A stretch of DNA of 64,000 nt from Erysipelotrichales bacterium (GTDB taxonomy: Bacteria > Bacillota_I > Bacilli_A > Erysipelotrichales > Erysipelotrichaceae): NCBI GenBank assembly GCA_910576345.1, contig CAJTIT010000006.1:1-64000 (forward strand), given 5' to 3'. Under the pieces are notes generated by a model. The model worked only from the letters and a program-made list of their open reading frames with translations. It searched no databases and was not told the DNA's origin. Positions 8,845 to 17,986 of the stretch are shown here, one piece after another; positions within the stretch are counted from its first letter, which is position 1, and every line of letters starts with the position of its first letter. The position numbers were made by a program, and so were the translations under genes.

Positions 8845-10371
8845 GTCAAGCAAAAATGAAAATGTCTCAAAAAAAGTTAAACATTAGCACCAGATTGACG
8901 GTGCTTTTGTTTCGCAAGATAAGATTGAAAAGAGGCATGTTTCCACGGATGTGACATAGGTGGAATATAAATCTTTTTTTGCTTATCAGCTGTAACTATG
9001 TGATCAAATGTTTTTGATTTGGCTTCATGAGTCGCAACTTCTTCTAAAGCAAAGATATGATCTAAAATATTCACATACAGATTACCATCGAAGGCTTCAA
9101 TCACCATGGCAGTCATTCCTTTTTTCAAATAAACCTTATTTGCATTGCGTGTAACAGGCATATAATACTTATTCTTATAACGAAAGCAATTTCCACCATT
9201 CAACTTCCTACTAAACAGAACGGAAAGAATTTGATTGATTTTTTGATTTGAAGGTTGCTTTTCAAACACGTTTTTTGTATGATTAAGCGGTAGAGCGAAC
9301 AAAGCGTTGAATTCTTTTATGTAGGAGTTTAAGAATTTATTCGCAGCCTCTATGGTGGTAATACCCGCAAGTCTGAGTTCAACCACTAAACGAGATTGTA
9401 AGGTTTGATTGAGCCTTTCGACACGACCTTTGGCTTGCGGGACACTAGAACACTGCAGTTCAATGCCAAGCTGATGACAGGCATAAGAGAACTGAGTGAA
9501 CGTATCTTCTTCATCAGAGGATGCGTTTTTTCTTTTATACTCAAAGACTGAACGCCGATCCGTAAGGAACTTAGCAGGGATACCGTATGAAGTAAGGATT
9601 TGATGAGTGATTTCATAATAGGCACGGAGCGTTTCCTGTGTATCAAAGAAAGCGCCCAGAATAGAGCCGGTGGCATCGTCAATGGCTAAATGCAGGTGAG
9701 ATATGGAGTTACCAAACCAGAGATGAGGAGAAGCATCCAATTGAATCAGTTCACCCATATAAGCACATCTGGGGCGTCTTGGATGGACATCAGATCTATT
9801 TAACAGTTCCAGTTTATCTTCAATAACAGCCTTCAGTTTTAAGGAAGAAGAGGCTTTTTTACGATTTCTCAGATCAGCTTCCAGACGACGTTTGGTTTTT
9901 CTTCTGGCTTTAGGAGAAAGAATATCCACATCACGAAGCCAATGATTAAGGGAGGAATCACTGATAAGAATCCCCTCATGTTTATTAAGAAGTTGAGAAA
10001 AATGAGCGAAATTAGCGCCGAAGTATTTGGTATTGTATAAATCAATGACTTTGGCTTTGATGTCATCCGTAAAAGCAGTGGCAGGTTTTCTGCCTCTGTT
10101 TTTATGAACAAAGCCCTGTTTACCTTCCATTTTATACTTGATGATCAAGCGATTCACAGTGCGTAGGGAGCAATTCAGTTTAATAGCAGCATTCTTCTTA
10201 TTACCGTTGGAATCCACAAGTTTTTTGATAACAACATACTTAAATTGTTCATTCATTCTAAGATCAACCTTTCTCGTAATGACCTCGCTTTCTTATGAGG
10301 TCTTATTTTATAACATCTTTTAGGACAAAATCAATTTCGTTACATTAAGACATTATCATTTTCGATTCATA
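8845..10371. mobile_element. IS1202-like (ISNCY group) insertion sequence
   Basis: About 1527 bp between perfect 29-bp direct repeats, with one transposase gene on the minus strand. Imperfect terminal inverted repeats are visible: CAAAAATGAAAATGTCT at 8851-8867 against the complement of 10348-10364, two mismatches in 17. Long target duplications of this size are known for the IS1202 group. The duplication is intact, so the insertion looks recent. Confidence 0.88.
8877..10256 (-). CDS. IS1202/ISNCY-family transposase
   Basis: DDE transposase of 459 residues that would cut and join the insertion sequence ends. The N terminus carries helix-turn-helix segments (KKNAAIKLNCSLRTVNRLI, then the EGKQGFVHKNRGRKP linker); the catalytic core shows QLDASPHLWF (first Asp), FLTDRRSVF (second Asp) and KGRVERLNQTLQ (Glu). 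A C-terminal extension follows. The frame is complete with no stops or frameshifts, so the element may be active. It lies alone within the element, opposite in direction to both neighbours. Confidence 0.93.
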   Translation of the reverse strand: MNEQFKYVVIKKLVDSNGNKKNAAIKLNCSLRTVNRLIIKYKMEGKQGFVHKNRGRKPATAFTDDIKAKVIDLYNTKYFGANFAHFSQLLNKHEGILISDSSLNHWLRDVDILSPKARRKTKRRLEADLRNRKKASSSLKLKAVIEDKLELLNRSDVHPRRPRCAYMGELIQLDASPHLWFGNSISHLHLAIDDATGSILGAFFDTQETLRAYYEITHQILTSYGIPAKFLTDRRSVFEYKRKNASSDEEDTFTQFSYACHQLGIELQCSSVPQAKGRVERLNQTLQSRLVVELRLAGITTIEAANKFLNSYIKEFNALFALPLNHTKNVFEKQPSNQKINQILSVLFSRKLNGGNCFRYKNKYYMPVTRNANKVYLKKGMTAMVIEAFDGNLYVNILDHIFALEEVATHEAKSKTFDHIVTADKQKKIYIPPMSHPWKHASFQSYLAKQKHRQSGANV

Positions 10372-10400
10372 GGATTTATCAAACAATTCTTTTATATGGT
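10372..10400. repeat. 29-bp target-site duplication, right copy
   Basis: Matches 8816-8844 exactly. Its last T is the first base of the -35 box of the M18 aminopeptidase promoter. Confidence 0.95.
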
Positions 10401-10428
10401 TGAGTTTCTTCTTCATTTGTCTTATAAT
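10400..10428 (+). promoter_or_regulatory. SigA promoter of M18 aminopeptidase gene
   Basis: TTGAGT (10400-10405), 17-base spacer, TATAAT (10423-10428). The insertion sequence lies directly upstream; the duplicated target restores the -35 box, so the promoter is preserved. Confidence 0.75.
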
Positions 10429-10458
10429 AGGCTATGCAAAAAGAAAGGATGTGTCAAT

Positions 10459-11838
10459 ATGCGAAAGAATGCATGGAATACATATAATGAAACAGATAAA
10501 AAAGCTGTATTTGCACTTGCCGACGATTATAAGAATTTTATCTCCAACTGCAAGACAGAAAGAGAATGTGTGAAGGAAGCAATTCAAATTGCGGAAGCAA
10601 ACGGATACAAAAATCTGGAAACGATGATCAAAGAAGGAACGCCGTTAAAGGCGCATGACAAAGTGTATGCGAACAATATGGGAAAAACACTTGCGCTTTT
10701 CCATATTGGAAAAGAACCATTGGCAAACGGGATGAATATTTTAGGTGCACATGTGGATTCTCCAAGATTGGATCTAAAACAAGTACCTCTATACGAAGAC
10801 AGTGAACTGGCAATGTTGGATACGCATTACTATGGCGGTATCAAGTATTATCAGTGGGTCACATTACCGCTTGCGCTACATGGCGTCGTGATAAAAAAAG
10901 ATGGCTCAAGCATTGATGTATGCATCGGAGAAAAGGAAGACGATCCAGTGGTTGGAATCAGTGATCTATTGATCCATTTATCGCATGATCAAATGAGCAA
11001 AAATGCAGCTAAGGTCGTAGAAGGCGAAGATTTAAACGTAACAGTAGGATCGATTCCGTTGAAAGATACGGAAAAAGATGCTGTAAAAGCAAATATTTTG
11101 AAATTATTGAAAGAACAATATGATTTCGAAGAAGAAGACTTCTTATCAGCGGAAATTGAAGTCGTTCCGGCTGGCAAAGCACGTGATTATGGATTGGATC
11201 GCAGTATGGTCATGGGATATGGTCATGATGATCGTATTTGTGCTTATACATCTTTAAGAGCCATTTTAGAGGAAGAAGATATTCAACGCACTGCGGTGTG
11301 CTTATTGGTTGACAAGGAAGAAGTCGGCAGTATCGGCGCAACCGGTATGCACTCCAAATTCTTTGAAAACTGCGTTGCAGAAGTATTGGATCGCATGGGC
11401 GTATACAGTGAATTAAACGTACGGCGTGCATTAAAAAACAGCAATATGTTGTCAAGCGATGTATCTGCGGCATTTGATCCAAATTATGCAGGCGTTATGG
11501 AAAAAAATAATGCAGCTTATTTTGGAAAAGGAATTGTTTTCAATAAATATACAGGTTCACGTGGCAAAAGCGGTTGCAACGACGCCAATGCAGAATATTT
11601 GGCGCAACTGCGCGATATTATGGAAAAAGAAAATGTATGTTTCCAAACAGCGGAATTGGGAAAAGTGGATCAAGGCGGTGGCGGAACGATCGCTTATATC
11701 TTGGCACAATACGATATGCAGGTCATTGACAGCGGCATAGCCTTGCACAATATGCATGCGCCGTGGGAAGTCGCATCCAAGGCAGATATTTATGAAGCCA
11801 CAAAAGCATATAAAGCCTTTTTAAAACACGCAAAATAA
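10459..11838 (+). CDS. M18 family aminopeptidase (aspartyl aminopeptidase type)
   Basis: Cytosolic zinc aminopeptidase of 459 residues that removes N-terminal acidic or neutral residues. Family residues seen are GAHVDSPRLDLK (metal His/Asp), DKEEVGSIGATG (catalytic and metal Glu), DVSAAFDP and the C-terminal HNMHAPWE histidine. Start 10459 is chosen because AAAGGA lies upstream and translation begins MRKNAWNTY; an in-frame ATG at 10396 falls inside the insertion-sequence target repeat and upstream of the promoter -10 box, so it cannot be used. A terminator follows. Confidence 0.93.
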   Translation: MRKNAWNTYNETDKKAVFALADDYKNFISNCKTERECVKEAIQIAEANGYKNLETMIKEGTPLKAHDKVYANNMGKTLALFHIGKEPLANGMNILGAHVDSPRLDLKQVPLYEDSELAMLDTHYYGGIKYYQWVTLPLALHGVVIKKDGSSIDVCIGEKEDDPVVGISDLLIHLSHDQMSKNAAKVVEGEDLNVTVGSIPLKDTEKDAVKANILKLLKEQYDFEEEDFLSAEIEVVPAGKARDYGLDRSMVMGYGHDDRICAYTSLRAILEEEDIQRTAVCLLVDKEEVGSIGATGMHSKFFENCVAEVLDRMGVYSELNVRRALKNSNMLSSDVSAAFDPNYAGVMEKNNAAYFGKGIVFNKYTGSRGKSGCNDANAEYLAQLRDIMEKENVCFQTAELGKVDQGGGGTIAYILAQYDMQVIDSGIALHNMHAPWEVASKADIYEATKAYKAFLKHAK

Positions 11839-11849
11839 TGAAATCAAAT

Positions 11850-11880
11850 AAACGCAAGACATACGTCTCTGCGTTTTTTT
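11850..11880 (+). terminator. Terminator of M18 aminopeptidase gene
   Basis: AACGCA-AGAC / GTCT-TGCGTT arms with a seven-T run. Confidence 0.75.
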
Positions 11881-11921
11881 ATCATGTGATTTTGATCAAT
11901 TCATTCTTTTATTTTATTTGA

Positions 11922-11950
11922 TTGACGAAAATTTTTTATTCTGTTAGGAT
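11922..11950 (+). promoter_or_regulatory. Probable SigA promoter
   Basis: TTGACG (11922-11927), 17-base spacer, TAGGAT (11945-11950), upstream of the C45-like gene. Confidence 0.5.
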
Positions 11951-12002
11951 GTATGCGAGCAAGATCTTACTCAAATATATTTGAGGAGGTACATTTGAAT
12001 TT

Positions 12003-13022
12003 ATGATACACGCAAGATTTACACATACACCTTATGAAGCAGGTTATCGCTGGGGGAAACGTTTATATGACCACGGATTTCATATTCATCAAAACACGCA
12101 TTTTGTCATTGATGAGAAACGAAAGAACTTCGCATCCTTATGTATGCCCATTTATGAAAGGTATGCGCAAAATATCCTGTCAGAGATCAAAGGAATTGCG
12201 GACGGACAGAAAATGCCTTTTGAAGAACTCTGTGCATTTTTATTCAGTATGTATTGTTTCGATTTGGATCATCATTGTACGTGCTTTGCCTGCTATGATG
12301 ATGATCATATCTTTCTGGCAAGAAACAGCGATTTCTTAACAGAAATGGAACAACAGTATATGAATTGCCTATATCAATGCAGCGATATGATTCCGTTTCA
12401 AGCAAACACGACCGCATTCGTTCAAATGGAAGACGGTATGAATGCATATGGATTGGCTGTAGGCTTAACGTTTGTGTATACAAATCAAAGAAAACCGGGA
12501 CTCAACGGTGGCATGTTGATACGTTATCTTTTGGAACACTGTCGAAATGTCAAAGATGCATATGCCATTTTGCAAAGAATTCCGATCGCTTCTTCACAAA
12601 CGTTAACGATGGCAGATTCACAAGGAAATCTTTTGGTTGTAGAATGTATGCCGGATCATATAGAAACGATCAAACCCAATCAAAACAAGCCATTTGTGGC
12701 TGGTGTCAATCGTTTTCAAACATCTACACTCAAACAATTTCATGTACAAGGTGTGGATGATTGGCGATCAATGGAACGTTATCAAACAGTACGCAACACA
12801 TTACACCAACATGCATCCGATTTTTCACTCCAACTTGTGGAAGACATTCTTTCCGGAAACTATGGTTTTATGTGCCAGTACGACCGTAAACAAGGCGCAG
12901 ATACCGTTTGGTCTGTGGTTTATGACGTCAAAGCGAACGCCATCTATCGTGTAGAAGGAAATCCAAGTCGTATAGCATTCAAAGAAGATCTGCGCTGGAA
13001 GAAAATATCAGAGCACATATGA
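12003..13022 (+). CDS. C45-like Ntn hydrolase / acyltransferase family protein
   Basis: Looks like the penicillin acyltransferase/choloylglycine hydrolase-like N-terminal-nucleophile group. The key segment is HHCTCFACYDDDHIFLARNSDF around residues 90-111; the cysteine of CTCFA (C92) is the likely nucleophile, freed by self-cleavage of the preceding peptide bond. GMNAYGLAVGLTF, GVNRF and the C-terminal TVWSVVYDVK strand are also family-like. SD GAGGAGGT (11983-11990) stands 12 bases before the only usable ATG. The stop overlaps or abuts the YjbR-like gene, so the two form an operon. Substrate unknown; amide hydrolysis of a peptide or acyl amide is a family-level guess. Confidence 0.75.
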   Translation: MIHARFTHTPYEAGYRWGKRLYDHGFHIHQNTHFVIDEKRKNFASLCMPIYERYAQNILSEIKGIADGQKMPFEELCAFLFSMYCFDLDHHCTCFACYDDDHIFLARNSDFLTEMEQQYMNCLYQCSDMIPFQANTTAFVQMEDGMNAYGLAVGLTFVYTNQRKPGLNGGMLIRYLLEHCRNVKDAYAILQRIPIASSQTLTMADSQGNLLVVECMPDHIETIKPNQNKPFVAGVNRFQTSTLKQFHVQGVDDWRSMERYQTVRNTLHQHASDFSLQLVEDILSGNYGFMCQYDRKQGADTVWSVVYDVKANAIYRVEGNPSRIAFKEDLRWKKISEHI

Positions 13023-13039
13023 GAAATGGAGTGAAACGC

Positions 13040-13723
13040 ATGGAAACAATGATATTTCGACGGTATCGTTTGATACCGCATCAACTCATATCCTATGGCT
13101 TCATTGAACATGCAGGCGTCTATGAATATCAAACGAGTTTCTTACAGGATGCATTTCAAGCAGTTATCATCATCCATAATGGAAACGTCACAGGCAAAGT
13201 GATGGACCGACAAACTAATGAAGAATATGTAAATTTACGCATTTCATCACAAACCGGTGCATTTGTAAAAAAAGTCAGACATGCATATGTGGAAGTCTTA
13301 ATCGATATCAGAGACCATTGTTTTCAAGAGTGTCTCTATATTTCAGATCAGGCCATGCGCATCCATGAACACATGGTGAAGCGTTACCATGATGACGCAG
13401 AACACCCATGGGACAAAGATCCATATAGCGCTGTTTATCGCAACAAACAAAGTCGTAAATGGTATGCTCTCATTATGCGTCTTCCTGCCAAAACACTTCA
13501 TCACAAACAAGCGGAAGATATACTCAATATAAAGTTGGATCCAAATGAGATACAAATGCTGTTACAAAAAGATGGTTTTCAAAGTGCATATCATATGAAC
13601 AAGCAACATTGGATCACCATTGTTTTGGATGATACGATTACAGATGAAACAATTATGGATTTGGTTGAAAAAAGTCATGCTTTTACAGAGTCATCATCGA
13701 TTACAACACTTTCCAAGAAATGA
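13040..13723 (+). CDS. MmcQ/YjbR-like protein
   Basis: The C-terminal 120 residues match the YjbR pattern: WYALIMRLP, then ILNIKLDPNEIQMLL, then GFQSAYHMNKQHWITIVLDD and a final helix (LVEKSHAFT). The fold is a double-wing, CyaY-like domain whose role is unproven. The N-terminal 100 residues are an extension also seen in longer Firmicute members. Start 13040 is preferred because GGAG lies 9 bases upstream; ATG 13019 overlaps the upstream stop but lacks a ribosome site. Operon partner of the C45-like gene. Confidence 0.75.
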   Translation: METMIFRRYRLIPHQLISYGFIEHAGVYEYQTSFLQDAFQAVIIIHNGNVTGKVMDRQTNEEYVNLRISSQTGAFVKKVRHAYVEVLIDIRDHCFQECLYISDQAMRIHEHMVKRYHDDAEHPWDKDPYSAVYRNKQSRKWYALIMRLPAKTLHHKQAEDILNIKLDPNEIQMLLQKDGFQSAYHMNKQHWITIVLDDTITDETIMDLVEKSHAFTESSSITTLSKK

Positions 13724-13751
13724 AAAAGTAATGGTATTCCAAGGTAAAACA

Positions 13752-13760
13752 TGCTATAAT
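13752..13760 (+). promoter_or_regulatory. Extended -10 promoter of greA
   Basis: TGCTATAAT (TGn-TATAAT) 24 bases before the greA start; no good -35 box, as is usual for extended -10 promoters. Confidence 0.5.
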
Positions 13761-13783
13761 AGGGCATGAACAGGAGTGAAAAT

Positions 13784-14263
13784 ATGGCTCAAGAAAAATT
13801 TTTGATAACACAAGCAGGTTTGGATGAATTAAAAAAAGAACAAGACGAATTGATCCATGTTGTACGCAAGGAAGTCATTCGTGAATTACAAGAAGCACGT
13901 GCGCAAGGTGACTTGAGTGAGAATGCTGACTATGATGCCGCAAGAGATCATCAGGCACGCGTAGAGGCAAGAATCCGTGATTTGGAAGCGATGATTGCCA
14001 ATGCCGAGATCATTGAAGAAGATAAAAATGCATCTTCCAGTAAAACGGTTACACTTGGTTCCACTGTGACCATCATTGATCTTTCTACCAATGAAGAAGA
14101 AACCTATACCATTGTAGGTTCGATTGAAGCCGATCCGCTCAATGGGAAACTGTCCAATATTACACCGTTGGCCATAGCGCTCATGGACAATAAGGCAGGA
14201 GATGTCATAACGGTACAAGGCGCAGAGATTCCTTATGATGTAAAAATCAAATCATTGAAATAA
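13784..14263 (+). CDS. greA: Transcription elongation factor GreA
   Basis: Binds RNA polymerase and stimulates cleavage of backtracked RNA through its secondary channel. It has the N-terminal coiled coil with the acidic tip (ARAQGDLSENADYDAARDHQ) and a C-terminal domain (NEEETYTIVGSIEADPLNGKLSNITPLAIALM). With the start at 13784 it is 159 residues, the usual length; AGGAG lies upstream. The earlier in-frame ATG at 13766 is too close to the promoter. Confidence 0.96.
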   Translation: MAQEKFLITQAGLDELKKEQDELIHVVRKEVIRELQEARAQGDLSENADYDAARDHQARVEARIRDLEAMIANAEIIEEDKNASSSKTVTLGSTVTIIDLSTNEEETYTIVGSIEADPLNGKLSNITPLAIALMDNKAGDVITVQGAEIPYDVKIKSLK

Positions 14264-14272
14264 TCATTGAAT

Positions 14273-14332
14273 AAAAAAGCAGAAAGCTGACTTCTCATAT
14301 AACTAAAATGCAGAAGGAATTTTCTGCTTTTT
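14273..14332 (+). terminator. Long-loop terminator of greA
   Basis: AAAAAGCAGAAA pairs with TTTTCTGCTTTTT across a loop of about 30 bases; an internal GCAGAA (14310-14315) can compete for the same 3' arm. Its 5' part (AAAAAGCAGAAAGCTGACT) resembles the hairpin at 6513. Confidence 0.6.
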
Positions 14333-14592
14333 CTTATGAAAAGTAATATACCAAAAACAGCGACAGTATATAATTTCACGACTGAGCAATCATCAAAAGA
14401 AGAAAATGATATTATGTGAAAGAGACATGAAAAGACTTAGAACGTAAAATTGCACAAGGATTCACTATATATAATAAAATCTTTTTCATTTATCACACAA
14501 CCGTATATTTCAAAACTTTATAAATAATTTGTAAAGTTTTTTTTGTGATTTTGGATTTTAACTTGTATATAAGAAATAGGAGGTGAACATCA
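14333..14592. other. Intergenic stretch, AT-rich, possible gene scrap
   Basis: No intact gene. On the plus strand an open stretch ending at 14522 reads KDLERKIAQGFTIYNK and resembles a protein tail without a start, so a decayed gene is possible. AAAACTTTA (14512-14520) pairs with TAAAGTTTT (14532-14540) followed by Ts, a weak terminator. The comEA promoter occupies the right end. Confidence 0.3.
14543..14571 (+). promoter_or_regulatory. SigA promoter of comEA operon
   Basis: TTGTGA (14543-14548), 17-base spacer, TATATA (14566-14571). No ComK box search was possible. Confidence 0.5.
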
Positions 14593-15069
14593 ATGAAAAA
14601 AATCGGAAAGCTGATACCGTTGATAATCATACTGTATATAAGTGCAGGACATCAAGGAAAAACGACTGCTTTGAACATGCAAAAATCACAGAAAAAGCAA
14701 GTGGAATTAAAAGGCGAAGTACAGCAACCGGGAATTTGTGAAGTGAATTGGCATGCGACCATGCAAGAAATTCTGGATCAATGTGGCGGTGTAAAGGAAA
14801 CGGCCCATCTTGACCAAATGAATCTGACGCAAGTGCCAAACAATGGCGATGTGATCATAATCACGAAGAAAACGACATCCGCTTGTATTTCTATCAATAC
14901 GGCTGATGCGAAGACATTGGATCAGTTGCCCGGTATCGGACTCAAAATGGCTGAGCGCATTATCCAAGAGCGAACGATTGCGCCGTTTCAAACACTGGAG
15001 GATATCAAGCGAGTCAAAGGTATTGGCGATAAATCATTTGAAAAGATGAAGGATCAGATATGTCTATGA
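14593..15069 (+). CDS. comEA: Competence protein ComEA
   Basis: Membrane-anchored double-stranded DNA receptor for natural transformation. An N-terminal anchor (GKLIPLIIILYISAG) is followed by an SLBB-like domain (VELKGEVQQPGICEV ... QVPNNGDVIII) and a C-terminal helix-hairpin-helix pair (SINTADAKTLDQLPGIGLKMA, IKRVKGIGDKSFEKM) that binds DNA. At 158 residues it is slightly shorter than the Bacillus protein. SD AGGAGGTGAA precedes the ATG. comEC begins inside its last codons. Confidence 0.93.
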   Translation: MKKIGKLIPLIIILYISAGHQGKTTALNMQKSQKKQVELKGEVQQPGICEVNWHATMQEILDQCGGVKETAHLDQMNLTQVPNNGDVIIITKKTTSACISINTADAKTLDQLPGIGLKMAERIIQERTIAPFQTLEDIKRVKGIGDKSFEKMKDQICL

Positions 15070-17024
15070 AAGGAAAATGGCTGTATACTGCTCTATGCGT
15101 CTGGCTGATTTGTTTGATGCATCATATGCTAACATGGATCTTGTTTCCGTTTTTCTTTGTGTTTCTGAATCAGCGTCTAGGAAAATGGTCTTGGTTCATG
15201 TTATGTATTCTCATCTGTTTTCAACTGCGCACCTTGCCCATCATCCCTGTTCCACCCGCAAATGAATTACAGGTAACGGTAAAGGAAATAAAGGCGAACT
15301 CCATCATCGCACAAACAAGTGATCAGCGTATCATCCTATATGGCTTGGAAAATGCAGGTCTGCAAGATACGTTTCATGTCCAAGTGACTTGTAAACCACT
15401 CAGCTTTCAAAGAAACTTTGGTTTGTTTGATTTTACGAAATACTACCAAAAGCGATCGATTTATTATGCCTGTGATGCAAAAAAGGCAAAACGACTCAAA
15501 CAGGGGAGTGGGTTACAAGCAAAACTTTGGAATCATATAGAAAATCTTGATGCGCCTTATCAAACATTTCTGAAACAGTCTTTGTTTGGCATTCAGGAAG
15601 AAGAAAATGCATCGTATTTAATTCGTTCCAGTGGTTTGCATTTGTCTTTTTTGGCTTCACAATGCAAAATGATTTTGATGATGTTTTGTTCACCGCTGAT
15701 GGCAGGAATTGTGTCGCTTTTACTCATCACAGGGATTGGAGCGCTCACATATTGGAAAGAATCCTTGGCAAGGCTATTGATTTTTCGCTTTATGCAGACG
15801 CTGTTTCCAACATGGGATCGCAAAGATCAACTGGGCTTTTCCATGATGATGATATTATTCATCTATCCATATATAGCGGATGAACTCTGTTTTGTTTTGC
15901 CGGTGATGTTTCGCATGGTTTCTTTGTTTCAAACGCATAAGCGAAATCGTATCTTGATTTCCTGTTTGATTCTCATACCGATGCAGTTTTACTATATGCA
16001 TGAAGTTGATCCGGTCCATATTTTGTTGTTTCCACTTTTGCGTGCATTCTATGCATATGGGTATCTGTGTACATGGCTGTTATGTCTGTTTCAAAGTCAA
16101 GCAATGCTTTCATTCCTACAGATGATGTACAAAGCGGCACAATTTTTTGAACAAGATTGTAGTTTATATTATCAAGCGTCTTTGTGCTTTCTATTGATAT
16201 GGTTCTATTTTGTATTTCGCTATATATCCAGAAACAAGAAAAAAGATGTTTGGATACTGCTTATGTTAATGATTTACACGCAATGCGCTGCTTTTTTTCA
16301 TCCCTACATGGAAATATTAATGATCGATGTCGGACAGGGAGATTGTTTTTTAATAACGCTTCCGTTTCATCAAGGGAATATTTTGATTGATGCGGCAGGC
16401 AGTGAAAACAAAGATTTGGCAAATGATGTCATCATACCGGTTTTACAAGCAAAAGGTATTACTTCACTGGATCTTGTGATCATCACACATGATGATTTGG
16501 ATCACAACGGTTCTTTGTCTTCGATTCAACAGCAGATATCAATCAAGCGAATCATCACAGAAAAACAACAAAAAGAGCTGCATTTTGGAAATTTCACGCT
16601 GCATTTTCTTTTGCAGGAGCAAACCTTTGACAATAAAAATGATAACAGCTTGATCGTATATATGCATGCGTTTGATACCGATTTGCTGTTTATGGGCGAT
16701 GCGGGCGCAAATACAGAACGTGCCATTATGAGAGAATATCCCAACCTGCGTGCCGACATTCTAAAAGTCGCTCATCATGGTTCCAAAACAGCATCTACGC
16801 GCGCCTTTCTTCATCAGTTGCATCCACTTCTTGCACTTATTTCCTGCGGCGCCAATAATCGTTATGGACACCCACATGAAGAAACCATTGATTCATTAAA
16901 CAAAGAACAGATACATATGCTCAATACGGCCAATCATGGTGCCATTTCCATAAAACTTACAAATTTCATTCGTTTTTACAAGACGACGGATGATGAATTT
17001 GGTATAATAAGCACAGGTGATTGA
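15060..17024 (+). CDS. comEC: ComEC/Rec2 DNA uptake channel
   Basis: Membrane protein that passes single-stranded DNA into the cell during transformation. It has N-terminal helices, an OB-like extracytoplasmic segment (about 70-140), a competence domain starting at RSSGLHLSFLA, several helices, and a C-terminal metallo-beta-lactamase-like domain (EILMIDVGQGDCFLI, ITHDDLDHNG, LLFMGDAG, LKVAHHGS). The HxDxDH-style metal motif is the normal ComEC form. It is 654 residues, shorter than the roughly 770 of Bacillus, mostly in the middle membrane part. Start 15060 has AAGGA 7 bases upstream and overlaps comEA by 10 bases. Confidence 0.92.
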   Translation: MSMKGKWLYTALCVWLICLMHHMLTWILFPFFFVFLNQRLGKWSWFMLCILICFQLRTLPIIPVPPANELQVTVKEIKANSIIAQTSDQRIILYGLENAGLQDTFHVQVTCKPLSFQRNFGLFDFTKYYQKRSIYYACDAKKAKRLKQGSGLQAKLWNHIENLDAPYQTFLKQSLFGIQEEENASYLIRSSGLHLSFLASQCKMILMMFCSPLMAGIVSLLLITGIGALTYWKESLARLLIFRFMQTLFPTWDRKDQLGFSMMMILFIYPYIADELCFVLPVMFRMVSLFQTHKRNRILISCLILIPMQFYYMHEVDPVHILLFPLLRAFYAYGYLCTWLLCLFQSQAMLSFLQMMYKAAQFFEQDCSLYYQASLCFLLIWFYFVFRYISRNKKKDVWILLMLMIYTQCAAFFHPYMEILMIDVGQGDCFLITLPFHQGNILIDAAGSENKDLANDVIIPVLQAKGITSLDLVIITHDDLDHNGSLSSIQQQISIKRIITEKQQKELHFGNFTLHFLLQEQTFDNKNDNSLIVYMHAFDTDLLFMGDAGANTERAIMREYPNLRADILKVAHHGSKTASTRAFLHQLHPLLALISCGANNRYGHPHEETIDSLNKEQIHMLNTANHGAISIKLTNFIRFYKTTDDEFGIISTGD

Positions 17025-17027
17025 AAC

Positions 17028-17981
17028 ATGAATTATGTCATATACGGTGAAGAACAATATCAAGTGAAAAAAGCCATTCAATCCGTGCTTCAAAAAGAAT
17101 TGGGAAGCCATGATGATATGAGTTCCACTGTCTACAATGCTTTGGATACATCGATCGATGTCATACTGGAAGATGCCCAGACCATACCTTTCTTTACCGA
17201 AAAAAAAGGAATCCTTATCCAGAATGCGAATTTTTTAAGTTCCAACAATGATACGGATATCGCTTTGGATAAGTTAGAGGCATATTTGTCAAAGCCCATG
17301 GATTCTACCGTTTTGATTTTAACCGGCGCTTTTCCAAGAATGGACATGCGTAAAAAAATCGTAAAGAAAGTTGCTTCGCTTTGTAAAGTAACCGTCTGTA
17401 ATAAACTGGATAAGCATAATTTATCCAACTATGTCAAAGAAGAAATAAACAAGCGTCATTTAAAAATGGAGGAAACCGTATTTCGTCAATTATGCGAACA
17501 GCTTCCTTATGATATTGCCACTATTCAATCAGAACTAGACAAATTGGAATTGTATGGCGGTACCATTGATGCGCAAACGCTTATCTGTTTGACCACAAGG
17601 ACATTGGAAGATGATGTGTTTGCGCTTGTCAATGCGGTGGTAGAAAAGAATGTAAAAAAAATGTTTTCCATTTGGGAAGATCTACAGATCCTTAACAAGG
17701 ATCCAATTTATTTGATTGCCTTGATCGCTTCCCAATTTCATCTGTTGTTTCAAGTCAAATGCGCTATGATTAAAGGCATGCACGATCAAAGTGAAATCGC
17801 ATCTTTATTAAGCGTACATCCTTACCGCGTGAAATTGGCGCTTCCTGTATGCGCACGCTTATCCGTGGATACGATTATGGATCTGTTGCATCGCTTGGCT
17901 GATTTGGATCAATCCATCAAATCAGGAAAACTCGATAAAAAACTTGGTTTTGAAATATTTTTGTTGAAACTGAAAGGATGA
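17028..17981 (+). CDS. holA: DNA polymerase III subunit delta
   Basis: Clamp-loader subunit that opens the beta sliding clamp. It has the N-terminal vestigial AAA+ region (YVIYGEEQYQVKKAI), the middle PRMDMRKKIVKKV segment and the C-terminal helical collar domain (SVHPYRVKLAL, LADLDQSIKSGKLDK). 317 residues is somewhat short but complete. AGGTGA lies 8 bases upstream of the ATG. The comEA-comEC-holA order is common in Firmicutes. Confidence 0.92.
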   Translation: MNYVIYGEEQYQVKKAIQSVLQKELGSHDDMSSTVYNALDTSIDVILEDAQTIPFFTEKKGILIQNANFLSSNNDTDIALDKLEAYLSKPMDSTVLILTGAFPRMDMRKKIVKKVASLCKVTVCNKLDKHNLSNYVKEEINKRHLKMEETVFRQLCEQLPYDIATIQSELDKLELYGGTIDAQTLICLTTRTLEDDVFALVNAVVEKNVKKMFSIWEDLQILNKDPIYLIALIASQFHLLFQVKCAMIKGMHDQSEIASLLSVHPYRVKLALPVCARLSVDTIMDLLHRLADLDQSIKSGKLDKKLGFEIFLLKLKG

Positions 17982-17986
17982 ATATC

